NCBI RefSeq assembly: GCF_017355985.1
Contig: NZ_JAFIQU010000001.1
Span: 558,001-622,000 of the forward strand
Length of the DNA: 64,000 bases
Direction of reading: 5' to 3'
DNA from: Arenibaculum pallidiluteum
GTDB lineage: Bacteria > Pseudomonadota > Alphaproteobacteria > Azospirillales > Azospirillaceae
Shown: positions 43,979-52,517 of the stretch, piece after piece
How the letters are laid out: each line of letters starts with the position of its first letter
How positions within the stretch are numbered: the first letter of the stretch is position 1
Program-made: the position numbers and the translations under genes
Notes under the pieces: model-generated
What the model was told of the DNA's origin: nothing
Databases searched by the model: none
Seen by the model: only the letters and a program-made list of their open reading frames with translations

Positions 43979-45807
43979 CCACGAGGCCGAGGGTCGCGAT
44001 CGTGGGAGCGGGCTTCTGCGGCTCGCTGCTGGCAATCCACCTGATGGAGCGATGCCGCGACGGCGTTCAGGTCCTCCTTTTCGAGCGGGGACACTCCTTC
44101 GCCCGCGGCATGGCCTATTCGACCTCCAACCCGGGCCACCTCCTGAACGCGCCGGCCGGCCGCATGAGCGCCTTCCCCGACCGTCCAGGCCACTTCGTGG
44201 ACTGGCTGCGGACCCTGCCGAAGGGGTTCTGCCCCTCCCTGCCGGATCAGGTCGGCGAGGATGCCTTCGTCTCGCGGCGGCTGTACGGCGCCTATCTCCA
44301 GCACCTCCTGGGCGAGGCGGTGTGGCGCCAGGGGAGCCGTTCGCGCCTCGACCTCGTGACCGACGAGGTCACCGCCCTGGCCGAGGCGCCGGGCGGGATG
44401 AGCCTCACCACCGCCATGGGCCGCACCTACGCGGCCGAGGTGGTCGCGCTGGCGGCCGGAAACCTGCCGCCGGTCCCGCCGCCGGTGGAGGACCCGTCCT
44501 TCTACCGCACGCCTCTCTACAGGAACGATCCGTGGGCGCCGGGAGCGCTCGACGGGCTGGGCTCCGAAGCGCCCGTCCTGCTCATCGGCACAGGGCTCAG
44601 CATGGTCGACGCGCTGATCTCGCTGCTGGACCACGGACACCGGGGGCCCGTGCACGCGCTTTCGCGGCGCGGGCTGCTGCCGCGCCCGCACACCCCCGGC
44701 CTCATCGCACCCCGGACCCTAGACCCGCGCCGCCTCGGCGGGGGCGTCGCGGGACTGCTGCGCCTGCTGCGCGAGGAGGCCCGTGCCGCCGAGGCCGCGG
44801 GCGGCGACTGGCGCAGCGCCGTGGACGCGCTGCGCCCGCATCTTCCCGCGATCTGGCAGGGCCTGCCGGACGCCGAGCGGCGGCGCTTCCTGCGCCATCT
44901 GCGCCCGTGGTGGGACGTGCATCGGCACCGCATGGCGCCTGGCGTGGCCGCGCGGGTCTCGGACGCGCTCGCCCGCGGGCAGCTCCGGATCCACACGGGC
45001 CGGATCGAGCGGTACCAGCCTCAGGAGCACGGCGTCGCGGTCGGCTACCGATCCAGGGGCGGAGTCCCGGCGAGCATCGCGGTGGCCAGGGTGATCAACT
45101 GCACGGGCCCTGCGATGGATCCCGCGCGCACCGAGGACCCGTTGCTGAGCGCCATGCTGACATCGGGCCTGGCGATGCCCGGGGACCTCGGCCTCGGCAT
45201 CGGCACGACGGCCGAAGGGCGCGTGATCGGCGGGGACGGAGGGGCGCATTCCAACCTCTATGCCGTCGGCCCGCTGACGCGCGAGCGGTTCTGGGAGAGC
45301 ACGGCCGTGGCCGAGATCCGGGCCCAGATCGTGACCCTGGCAGGGCATGTGGCGGAACGCCTGGAAGGGCGCGACCTGATACCGGGCGGCTCAGGCAGGA
45401 ACAGCGCCTGGCCGCCGGCGCCGCTGGCGACCTCGTCTGGCGCGCGGGTGGTCAGGGAACGGGTACGCCTCGCCCTCGAGAACGGAAGGTGCGCCGAGCG
45501 AACCGTCACCATCCGCTTCGCGCCGCGACCGGTCGTCATCGTCCGGAAGGAGCGGCCCTGGGGCCGCTCGGTGCCGTTCGAGCGCGTCGCGACCGCGGTC
45601 TTCGAACGGTTCCTGGACGGCGTCTGCGAGCCCGACGATGTCCTGTGGTTCGAGGAGAGTCCGGTTCCCGACGGCCGCTTCGCCAGCGTGCGCATGCGCG
45701 CCGACCGTCGGCGGCATGTCTACGGCGCCGCCCGCTTCCAGCGCCTTTCCGAAGGGGTGCCGCTGGAACTCGACAGCTGGTACTGCGAATCCGGGCTCTT
45801 CACCTGA
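43975..45807 (+). CDS. FAD/NAD(P)-binding oxidoreductase with extra C-terminal domain
   Basis: A 610-aa flavoprotein. VAIVGAGFCGSLLAIHLM at residues 8-25 is the dinucleotide loop. MAYSTSNPGHLLNAPAGRMS is a signature of the FAD-NAD(P)-binding family (NAD_binding_9), and LLIGTGLSMVDA a second Rossmann loop. The oxidoreductase part ends near residue 470. The last ~130 residues (from ARVVRERVRLAL) form a separate segment I do not recognise. The ATG at 43975 has AGGAG eight bases upstream and overlaps the leader stop. A strong hairpin follows. Confidence 0.82.
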   Translation: MTTRPRVAIVGAGFCGSLLAIHLMERCRDGVQVLLFERGHSFARGMAYSTSNPGHLLNAPAGRMSAFPDRPGHFVDWLRTLPKGFCPSLPDQVGEDAFVSRRLYGAYLQHLLGEAVWRQGSRSRLDLVTDEVTALAEAPGGMSLTTAMGRTYAAEVVALAAGNLPPVPPPVEDPSFYRTPLYRNDPWAPGALDGLGSEAPVLLIGTGLSMVDALISLLDHGHRGPVHALSRRGLLPRPHTPGLIAPRTLDPRRLGGGVAGLLRLLREEARAAEAAGGDWRSAVDALRPHLPAIWQGLPDAERRRFLRHLRPWWDVHRHRMAPGVAARVSDALARGQLRIHTGRIERYQPQEHGVAVGYRSRGGVPASIAVARVINCTGPAMDPARTEDPLLSAMLTSGLAMPGDLGLGIGTTAEGRVIGGDGGAHSNLYAVGPLTRERFWESTAVAEIRAQIVTLAGHVAERLEGRDLIPGGSGRNSAWPPAPLATSSGARVVRERVRLALENGRCAERTVTIRFAPRPVVIVRKERPWGRSVPFERVATAVFERFLDGVCEPDDVLWFEESPVPDGRFASVRMRADRRRHVYGAARFQRLSEGVPLELDSWYCESGLFT

Positions 45808-45824
45808 GCCGCCCGGCGATCCTG

Positions 45825-45851
45825 GCGCCCCCGGCTTCAGGCCGGGGGCGC
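45825..45851. terminator. Strong hairpin terminator between FAD oxidoreductase and PRC-barrel gene
   Basis: An 11-bp perfect stem, GCGCCCCCGGC paired with GCCGGGGGCGC, closes a 5-nt loop TTCAG. It starts 18 bp after the oxidoreductase stop and ends 24 bp before the convergent PRC-barrel gene stop, so it can serve both. Confidence 0.75.
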
Positions 45852-45875
45852 ACCGGTGCTTGCCGGGGATCCGGC

Positions 45876-46313
45876 TCAGCGCAGCGGCTTCAGGGACGGA
45901 TCGACGCCGGCGATCGACGGGACGTCGGAATCGTAGACGGGCAGCCGCTCCAGCTGCTCGCGGCTCAGCGCGACCGTCGCGCGGTCGCCTTCGAAACGGA
46001 TCTCGTTCCAGGGCACGACGGCGCGCCGCTCGCCCAGCCCCAGCAGCCCGCCCCATTCCAGGACCACCGCCTGCACGCGGCCGTCGGGATCGACCAGCAG
46101 CGTCTCGACGTCGCCGACTTCGCGCCCCTGGGGATCGACCGCGCGCGTGCCTATTAGGCGGTCGGCCTCCTCGGCCGACATGTTTCCGGGACCGAATGGA
46201 TCCCGCACCGGCTGACCGCCGCGCTCCTGCTGGGTCTCGAGGACCGTCTGGGCTGCCAGGCCCCCTGGGATCGCGGCCAGCGCGGCCGCAAGTATCAGGA
46301 AACTCGTCCGCAT
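45876..46313 (-). CDS. Exported PRC-barrel domain protein
   Basis: A 145-aa protein. The signal peptide ends near GLAAQ (about residue 21). The rest is a PRC-barrel: ADRLIGTRAVDPQGREVG, then DVETLLVDPDGRVQAVVLEWGG-type strands and AVVPWNEIRFEGD. Exported PRC-barrel proteins are common, poorly understood periplasmic proteins in alphaproteobacteria. GGAGG lies five bases before the ATG at 46313. A weak EcfG-like site lies upstream. Confidence 0.85.
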   Translation of the reverse strand: MRTSFLILAAALAAIPGGLAAQTVLETQQERGGQPVRDPFGPGNMSAEEADRLIGTRAVDPQGREVGDVETLLVDPDGRVQAVVLEWGGLLGLGERRAVVPWNEIRFEGDRATVALSREQLERLPVYDSDVPSIAGVDPSLKPLR

Positions 46314-46348
46314 GTGTGCCTCCGTCGCGCTTGCGAGTTCCGCTGGGG

Positions 46349-46374
46349 AACCGGCCGCGATGCGCCTTGGTTCC
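46349..46374 (-). promoter_or_regulatory. Weak EcfG-like promoter for the PRC-barrel gene
   Basis: On the minus strand GGAAC (46374-46370) and GGTT (46352-46349) are separated by 17 bp, one mismatch from the consensus -10. A second GGAAC lies closer to the gene without a -10 partner. Confidence 0.35.
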
Positions 46375-46485
46375 CCTCGCACGGCAGCGCTTGAGCTGGC
46401 GAGGCGGCGCTTGCGCTCGCCCCGTCGCCGGCCCGACGCTAGGATCGCGCCCCACGGTCGGTACGGGCAGGCAGGCGGGGCAGAT

Positions 46486-47637
46486 ATGGACATGGCGGCG
46501 CTCACGACGCGCCTTGCAGAGGCGCCCGCCGACGTGCCGGCCTGGATCGCACTCGGCCTCCTCTTCCTCAGCGATGGCGAGGCCGCGCAAGCCGCGCGCT
46601 GCGCCGACCGCGCGCTGACCCTGCGCGCGCGGGATCCGCAGGCGCTGCTCCTGCTTGGTCGTTCCGAGCGCGCGCTGGGGCGCCCCGGGCTTGCATGGCT
46701 GCCGCTGGAGGCCGCGGCGGAGGCACTGCCGGACGATCCCGCTCCGCGGGTCGAGCTTGGCGCGGCCCTGCTGTCCCTGGGGCGCCACGACGAGGCCGCG
46801 GACGCCCTGGCGACGGCATTGTCGCTGCCGGGCTGCCCGGACGAGGCCCATGCACTGCTAGGCTCCACGCTGTACCGCCTGCAGCTCGCAGGAAAGGGGG
46901 AGGAGGCGGTGGCGCGCGCCCGAGCCTGGGAAGCCGCCCATCCCGGGCATCCACTGGCCGGCCACACCGTGGCCGCGCTGGGCGGGGCGCCCGCGCCGGC
47001 CCTGCCCGGGGATTCCTGGGTGCGGCTGACTTTCGACCGGCTGGCCGACGGCTTCGACCGGCACCTCGCAGGGCTGGGCTACGACGTGCCGCGGAACCTG
47101 ACTGCACTGCTGGCGGGCCATGGACCGGTGCCCGGCACCATCCTCGACATCGGCTGCGGAACCGGGCTGTGCGGACCGCTGCTGCGCCCGCTCGCCACCC
47201 GCCTCGAAGGAGTGGACCTCTCTCCCGGCATGCTGGCGGAGGCGGCCCGCAAGGGCGTCTACGACGCGCTGCACGAGGCGGAGGCCGCAGCCTTCATGCG
47301 GACGCGGCCGGAGGCCTGGGACGTCGCCGTTGCCGCCGACGTGCTGATCTATATCGGCGACACGGCTCCTCTGCTGCATGCCGCGGCGGCGGCACTGCGC
47401 CCCGGCGGAATTCTCGCGGTCTCCATCGAGGACGCGGAGGACGGCACGGCCGGCGCCGGCGCGACCGGCTGGACGCTCCACGCCAGCGGCCGGTACCGGC
47501 ATGCGCCCGACCGGCTTCGCGACGCCCTGGCCATGGCGGGGCTGCAGCCCCTCGCCTTCGAGGCGACGACGATCCGCATGGAGCGCGGAGCACCCATCCC
47601 GGGTCACCTGGTCCTGGCCTGCCGCCCCCGCTCCTAG
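46486..47637 (+). CDS. TPR-containing SAM-dependent methyltransferase
   Basis: A 383-aa two-domain protein. Residues 1-160 are TPR-like helical repeats ([20 protein letters not shown], then three more similar pairs). From about residue 215 a class I methyltransferase follows: [15 protein letters not shown] is motif [15 protein letters not shown] motif II and [11 protein letters not shown] motif III. TPR-methyltransferase fusions of this type are widespread in alphaproteobacteria; the substrate is unknown. Its stop and that of the convergent aldo/keto reductase share the palindrome CTAG. Confidence 0.87.
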   Translation: MDMAALTTRLAEAPADVPAWIALGLLFLSDGEAAQAARCADRALTLRARDPQALLLLGRSERALGRPGLAWLPLEAAAEALPDDPAPRVELGAALLSLGRHDEAADALATALSLPGCPDEAHALLGSTLYRLQLAGKGEEAVARARAWEAAHPGHPLAGHTVAALGGAPAPALPGDSWVRLTFDRLADGFDRHLAGLGYDVPRNLTALLAGHGPVPGTILDIGCGTGLCGPLLRPLATRLEGVDLSPGMLAEAARKGVYDALHEAEAAAFMRTRPEAWDVAVAADVLIYIGDTAPLLHAAAAALRPGGILAVSIEDAEDGTAGAGATGWTLHASGRYRHAPDRLRDALAMAGLQPLAFEATTIRMERGAPIPGHLVLACRPRS

Positions 47638-48470
47638 AGCATTGCCAGCGGCTGCTTGCGCCGGGGCGGCGGATGGGCGGCATCGATCTCGGCGAGATCA
47701 TCGGGAGTCAGGCCGAGCCCGGCGGCCGCGGCGTTCTCCTCGGCATGCGCGGCAGTGCCGGCTTTGGGGATCGCGATCACCCCCTCGTGTCGTATGGCCC
47801 AGGCCAGCGCGACCTGGGCCGGCGTCGCCCCGTGCCGTGCCGCCACCGCCGCGAGGGCCCGCGAACGCAGCAGGGTGCCGCCCTGCCCCACCGGCGAATA
47901 GGCCATCACCGGCATCCCTCGCGCCGCCTGCCAGGGGATCAGGTCGAACTCGATCCCGCGGTGCTCGGGGTTGTAGAGGACCTGGTTGGCGGCGCAGCTC
48001 CGGAGGTCGGCCACGCCCTCCAGCTCCTTCAGATCTTCGAGGTCGAAGTTCGAGACGCCCCAGCGCCGGATCATGCCGGCCTCACGCAGCGCCTCGAACC
48101 CCTCGACCGTCTCGGCCAGCGGCACGCGGCCGCGCCAGTGCAACAGGTAGAGGTCCATCCGGTCCGTGCGCAGCCGGCGCAGGCTGGCCTCGCAGGCGCG
48201 GCGGACGCCCGCGCGCGAGGCGTTCCCCGGCAGCACCTTGCTGACCAGGAACACCGCGTCGCGCCGCCCGGCGACCGCCTCGGCCACGACCTCCTCGGCC
48301 GCGCCGTCGCCATACATCTCGGCCGTATCGATCAGGGTCATCCCGCGCTCGATGCCGGCCTGGAGCGCCGCGACCTCCTCGCCGCGGCTGCGCCGTCCCT
48401 CCCCCATCATCCAGGTCCCCTGGCCCAGCGCGGGAACGCTCTCGCCATCCGGCAGGGTTATTCGCTTCAT
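47634..48470 (-). CDS. Aldo/keto reductase
   Basis: A 278-aa NAD(P)H-dependent carbonyl reductase. [11 protein letters not shown] holds the catalytic Asp and Tyr, DLYLLHWRG the His, and AIPKAGT near the C-terminus the nucleotide-binding Lys. [10 protein letters not shown] is the family signature. The substrate is unknown. It lies 28 bp downstream of a second aldo/keto reductase on the same strand. GGGAGAC precedes the ATG. Confidence 0.9.
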   Translation of the reverse strand: MKRITLPDGESVPALGQGTWMMGEGRRSRGEEVAALQAGIERGMTLIDTAEMYGDGAAEEVVAEAVAGRRDAVFLVSKVLPGNASRAGVRRACEASLRRLRTDRMDLYLLHWRGRVPLAETVEGFEALREAGMIRRWGVSNFDLEDLKELEGVADLRSCAANQVLYNPEHRGIEFDLIPWQAARGMPVMAYSPVGQGGTLLRSRALAAVAARHGATPAQVALAWAIRHEGVIAIPKAGTAAHAEENAAAAGLGLTPDDLAEIDAAHPPPRRKQPLAML

Positions 48471-48498
48471 CGCTGTTGTCTCCCGGTCCACGGCCGCA

Positions 48499-49455
48499 TC
48501 ACGACCAGGCGCTCGCCGCGTCGAGCCGCGCCATGGCGGCGGCATCGAGCCCGAGACGTGCCGCGGCGGCGAGATCGGCGAGTTGCTCCGGCCGCGTCGC
48601 GCTGGCGATGGGCGCCGTGATCCCCGGCCGGGCCATCAGCCAGGCAATGGCGACCTGCGCCGGCGTCGCCCTGTGCTGCGCCGCCACCTCGTCCAGCGCC
48701 TCCAGAATGGCCCGGCCGCGCTCGTCGAGGTACCTGGAGACGACGCCTTCGCCGCGCGCGCTCTTGCCGGCGTCCGCGGCGGAGCGGTACTTGCCGGTCA
48801 GGAAGCCGCTGGCGAGCGAGTAGTAGGTGATCACCCCGAGTCCCGCATCGCGGCACACGGCTTCCAGCTCGCCCTCGTAGCCGGAGCGGTCGTAGAGATT
48901 GTAGCGCGGCTGCAGCGTCTCGTAGCGCGGCAGGCCCGTACGCGCGCTGACATCCAGGGCCTCCCTCAGCCTCGGAGCCGTCAGGTTCGAGGCGCCGATG
49001 GCACGCACCTTCCCCTGGTCGATCAGATCCCCGTACGCGCCGAGCGTATCCTCGAAAGGCGTCTCCGGATCGTCCCAGTGGGATTGATAGAGGTCGATGC
49101 GGTCGGTCTGCAGACGGCGCAGGGAATCCTCGACCGCCTGCCGGATATAGGCCGGCCTCAGCCCCTTCCTGCCTGGCCCCATCTCCGAGCCGACCTTGGT
49201 GGCTATCACGACCTGGTCGCGGTTGCGCCGGCTCTTCAGCCAGGTCCCGATGATCGTCTCGGATTCGCCGCCACGGTTGCCGGGTGCCCAGGTCGAATAG
49301 GAGTCCGCCGTGTCGATGAAGTTGAAGCCGGCTTCGACGAAAGCGTCGAGCAGACGGTGCGATGCCGCCTCGTCGACCGTCCATCCGAACACGTTTCCGC
49401 CAAAGCAGAGCGGGGCCACCGCGATTCCGGTCTGGCCGAGGGTTCGCTTTTCCAA
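48499..49455 (-). CDS. Aldo/keto reductase, YajO/Tas-like
   Basis: A 318-aa aldo/keto reductase. [14 protein letters not shown] carries the catalytic Asp/Tyr, DLYQSHWDD the His, and [11 protein letters not shown] the C-terminal nucleotide contact. The family normally begins MEKRTLG; here that codon is TTG at 49455, with AAGGAG six bases before it. It forms a two-gene unit with the following reductase and is divergent from an MBL hydrolase gene 193 bp away. Confidence 0.9.
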   Translation of the reverse strand: MEKRTLGQTGIAVAPLCFGGNVFGWTVDEAASHRLLDAFVEAGFNFIDTADSYSTWAPGNRGGESETIIGTWLKSRRNRDQVVIATKVGSEMGPGRKGLRPAYIRQAVEDSLRRLQTDRIDLYQSHWDDPETPFEDTLGAYGDLIDQGKVRAIGASNLTAPRLREALDVSARTGLPRYETLQPRYNLYDRSGYEGELEAVCRDAGLGVITYYSLASGFLTGKYRSAADAGKSARGEGVVSRYLDERGRAILEALDEVAAQHRATPAQVAIAWLMARPGITAPIASATRPEQLADLAAAARLGLDAAAMARLDAASAWS

Positions 49456-49648
49456 ATCCGTCTCCTTCTCCTCGGCCTGCCCGCCGCGGAGGAATAGGGG
49501 TGAGGCACTCGCCAACAGCCGGTCGCGCGTCGCGTCCCACGGCGCGGACGCTGCGCGGCGTCGCGTGGAACGCATGCGATCCATCCTTCACGGCATCAGA
49601 GGGATTCGTTAGGAAGGTGTCAAACAATCCGTATAACGGAGCTTCCGC

Positions 49649-50707
49649 TTGCCCGTCCCGACAGAAGACGGCCGCCAACAGCCCCGCCCGGCCGGGCCCG
49701 GAGCCGCTGTTCCCGCCCTGGGGACCATGCGGCAGGTCGCCCCAGGCGTACACTGGGTGCGCATGCCCCTGCCCTTCGCCCTCGACCACGTGAATCTCTG
49801 GCTTCTGGAGGACGGTGACGGCTGGACGCTCGTCGATGCGGGGCTGGCGAACGGGCCGACGCGGGACCTCTGGCGCCGGATCCTCGAAGGTCCTGCTGCC
49901 GGCAGGCCGCTGCGCCGCCTGATCGCGACCCATTTCCACCCCGACCATATGGGCCTTGCCGGCTGGTTCGCCTCAGCGCACGGGGTGCCGCTGGTCACGA
50001 CCCGCACCGAGTTCGAGACCGCCCGCAAGGCTTGGGCCGTGCCCGACGCCATCGCCGGCGACGGGCAAGCGCGGCTGTTCGCGCGCCACGGGCTGCCTGC
50101 CGCCGCGGCGGCAGGCCTGAGCGCGCGGGGCAATCTCTACCGACGCCGCGCGGTCGAGCCTCCTGCCACCTTCATTCCCATTGCCGGCGGCGAGAGCCTG
50201 GAGATCGGCGGGCGCACCTGGCACGTGATCATCGGCCGCGGCCATTCCCCAGAACTCGCGTGCCTCTACTGCGCCGAACTCGGGCTTCTGATCGCGGGAG
50301 ATCACGTCCTGCCCCACATCACGCCAAACATCAGCGTCGTCTGGAGCGAGCCCGCAGCCAATCCGCTGGCGGCCTATCTGGGATCCTTCGGTCCGTTCCT
50401 CGACTTGCCGGCCGGGGTCAGGGTCCTGCCGTCCCACGGGGTGCCGTTCGACGGTCTGCTGCCGCGGATCCGGGCCATCGAGGCGCACCATGCCGACCGG
50501 CTGCGCCAGGTCGCCAAGGCCTGCGCGGGCGACGGCTGCACAGCCTTCGAGCTTCTGGGCGTGATGTTCCGGCGCACCATGGGAGAGCACGACCTGCCCT
50601 TCGCGATGGGCGAGGCGCTCTCGCACCTGGCTCTGCTCGCGGCCCAGGGCGCGATCGCCGCCGAGACCGGACGCGACGGCGTGGCGCGCTTCCGCACGAT
50701 GCGCTAG
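49649..50707 (+). CDS. MBL-fold metallohydrolase
   Basis: A 352-aa metallo-beta-lactamase-fold hydrolase. The zinc motif HFHPDHMG lies near residue 98, with GHSPELACLY, AGDHVLP and PSHG following. Similar proteins are glyoxalase II-like or nucleoside-diphosphate-linked hydrolases; the substrate is unknown. The TTG at 49649 has CGGAG at good spacing. An ATG 26 codons later (before RQVAPGVHW) is the alternative, but homologues with this Pro-rich N-terminus are, as I recall, common. Confidence 0.87.
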   Translation: MPVPTEDGRQQPRPAGPGAAVPALGTMRQVAPGVHWVRMPLPFALDHVNLWLLEDGDGWTLVDAGLANGPTRDLWRRILEGPAAGRPLRRLIATHFHPDHMGLAGWFASAHGVPLVTTRTEFETARKAWAVPDAIAGDGQARLFARHGLPAAAAAGLSARGNLYRRRAVEPPATFIPIAGGESLEIGGRTWHVIIGRGHSPELACLYCAELGLLIAGDHVLPHITPNISVVWSEPAANPLAAYLGSFGPFLDLPAGVRVLPSHGVPFDGLLPRIRAIEAHHADRLRQVAKACAGDGCTAFELLGVMFRRTMGEHDLPFAMGEALSHLALLAAQGAIAAETGRDGVARFRTMR

Positions 50708-50745
50708 GCATCACGCCTTCTGACCGAAGCCGGACGGCCCGCGCC

Positions 50746-51792
50746 ATGGATACCCTCACCCAGATGCTGCTCGGTGCCGCCGTGGGACAGGCGGGGTTCC
50801 GCCGCCGGCTCGGACGCCGCGCCATCGCGGCCGGGGCCGTCATCGGCCTTCTGCCGGATCTCGACGTCGCCGCCGGCTGGATCGGCGGCACCTTCGCGAC
50901 CTGGCTCCATCACCGGGGCGTCACGCACTCCGTCTTCTTCGGTCCGCTCGCCGGACCCGTCATCGGCTGGCTCGCCTGGCTCATGGCCGGCCGCCGCGGG
51001 CGGGCCGGTCCACCCGGACAGCAGCCAGGCGAGCAGCCCGACTGCCTGCGGTCCTGGGTCTATCTCGCCATCATGGCCCTGATCACCCATCCGGCGATCG
51101 ACCTCTTCACGAGCTACGGGACCCAGCTTCTGGCGCCGCTGTCGCGCTTCCGCTTCGCCATCAACGCGATGCCGATCATCGATCCCGTCTACAGCCTGTT
51201 CCTCGTGGCCGCCGTGCTGGTGGGAATCCTGGCCAGGAACCGGCCACGGCTCGCCCAGGACGCCGCGGCCGCAGCGCTGGTGGCGGTGACCGGCTACACG
51301 CTGATGGCATGGTCAATCAACGACCGGATCGAGGCGGCGGCGCGGGACACCCTTCCCGACGCGACGCGCGTGACGGCGTATCCGACGCTGTTCCAGCCAT
51401 ACTACCGCCGCATCGTGGCCGAGACGCCCGAGGCGGTGCTGGTGGGCTACCGCTCGTTCCTGAGCGACCGGCCGGTGCGGTGGCAGCGGTTCGCGCGCGA
51501 CGCCGATCCCCGCATCGCTGCGGTGGCCGCCACGCCCGAGGCCCGTCTCTTCGCGTGGTTCGCCATGGGGAACCTCCACTGGCAGGTGGTTCCCGGCGCC
51601 GACGGAGGCGCGGTCGTGGAGGCGCGGGACACCCGCTACGGTTCGGCCGGAGCCGATCTCGGCTTCTGGGGCATCCGCGCGCCGCTTGATGCCGCGGGCG
51701 CCCCGTCCGGACCGGTTCACCCGTTCAGCGCACGCCCGCCGGTCTCGGGTGCCGTGGTGGTCGACCTCTGGGCCGAGATCGTCGGGGACTGA
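50746..51792 (+). CDS. YdjM-like inner-membrane metal-dependent hydrolase
   Basis: A 348-aa membrane protein. MDTLTQMLLGAAVGQA at the N-terminus, LLPDLD, HHRGVTHS (metal His) and THPAIDLFTSYGTQLL form the LexA-regulated/YdjM membrane-bound hydrolase signature. Four to five hydrophobic helices lie in the first 230 residues, and the C-terminal third is soluble. The substrate is unknown. It begins 38 bp after the MBL gene and probably shares its transcript. Confidence 0.86.
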   Translation: MDTLTQMLLGAAVGQAGFRRRLGRRAIAAGAVIGLLPDLDVAAGWIGGTFATWLHHRGVTHSVFFGPLAGPVIGWLAWLMAGRRGRAGPPGQQPGEQPDCLRSWVYLAIMALITHPAIDLFTSYGTQLLAPLSRFRFAINAMPIIDPVYSLFLVAAVLVGILARNRPRLAQDAAAAALVAVTGYTLMAWSINDRIEAAARDTLPDATRVTAYPTLFQPYYRRIVAETPEAVLVGYRSFLSDRPVRWQRFARDADPRIAAVAATPEARLFAWFAMGNLHWQVVPGADGGAVVEARDTRYGSAGADLGFWGIRAPLDAAGAPSGPVHPFSARPPVSGAVVVDLWAEIVGD

Positions 51793-51817
51793 ACCGCCGC
51801 CCGCCGCGGGGCTGCAG

Positions 51818-51842
51818 GGAACACGGGCGCCCCCACGGCGTT
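51818..51842 (+). promoter_or_regulatory. EcfG-type general stress promoter for the small membrane protein
   Basis: GGAAC at 51818-51822 and CGTT at 51839-51842 are separated by exactly 16 bp, a perfect consensus match. The -10 element is 38 bp before the AGGAGG-preceded codon at 51881. Confidence 0.7.
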
Positions 51843-51880
51843 GGAAGGCGGCAACCCTTTCAGCCCGGCAGGAGGCACCC

Positions 51881-52360
51881 ATTCGAAGCGACGGATCGAA
51901 GCCCCAATCCGGTCCCGCCGCCCAGACCGTGGCGTCGGAGGCGCGTCCCCTGACCGGGCGCCCGTTGGCCCGGGTCTACGAGGCGCCCGCCGCCCAAGGC
52001 GGACATCCCCCCGACGGTGCGTCGTCTCGGGATGGCGAAAGCGGGGCTTCGCCCCGCGGCGAGGAAGCCCTGAACCAGGCCTTCGAGCGCATCGAGGACC
52101 AGGTACCGGACCGTGTCTCCCGCCTCATCGGCTGGCTCCGCAAGCCCGAGGGCCGTTGGGTGCGCATGCCCCTGGGGGTGGTCCTCATCATTGGATCGGT
52201 CCTGTCGATTCTGCCCGTCTTCGGGCTCTGGATGCTGCCCGTGGGGCTGATGCTGCTGGCGGTCGACATCCCCTTCCTGCAGGGCCCGGTCGGCCGGTCC
52301 ATCCTGTGGCTGGAGCGACACTGGAAGCGGCTGCGCGAACGCTGGCTCAACCGCTCCTGA
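51881..52360 (+). CDS. Small membrane protein, possible ATT start
   Basis: A ~159-aa protein. A polar, low-complexity N-terminus (about 75 residues) is followed by QAFERIEDQVPDRVSRLIGWL, then two closely spaced helices (RMPLGVVLIIGSVLSILPV and LWMLPVGLMLLAVDIPFL) and a basic tail. The C-terminal half resembles small membrane proteins common in alphaproteobacteria, of unknown role. No ATG is in frame upstream of the conserved part. ATT at 51881 follows AGGAGG by five bases; GTG at 51929 is the more conventional choice but has no such site. Confidence 0.65.
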   Translation: MRSDGSKPQSGPAAQTVASEARPLTGRPLARVYEAPAAQGGHPPDGASSRDGESGASPRGEEALNQAFERIEDQVPDRVSRLIGWLRKPEGRWVRMPLGVVLIIGSVLSILPVFGLWMLPVGLMLLAVDIPFLQGPVGRSILWLERHWKRLRERWLNRS

Positions 52361-52403
52361 CGCGATCCCCGGCGATCGGGCCGGCGCCGACGGCAGCGGC
52401 GCG

Positions 52404-52422
52404 AATGCGAATGATTTGCATT
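52404..52422. promoter_or_regulatory. Fur-like operator upstream of the DUF2325 gene
   Basis: The 19-bp AATGCGAATGATTTGCATT is a near-perfect 9-1-9 inverted repeat (8 of 9 base pairs match per arm by eye allowing one G/A-type mismatch pair). Its core TGCGAATGATTTGCA has the 7-1-7 Fur-box geometry. It lies about 96 bp before the DUF2325 start. Confidence 0.55.
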
Positions 52423-52517
52423 TTCTTGTTGACCGCCTGCCCTGTCTGCGGGGAAGCTGCCTCCGCCGGCGCACCGCGCCGGCACCACCAAGGCAGCAAC
52501 AGCGGCGGCGACGTGCC

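Noticed and set aside
43822-44691. 289-aa minus-strand frame over the oxidoreductase start
   Set aside because: Antisense shadow; no motif, and the plus-strand leader and FAD-binding loop explain the region.
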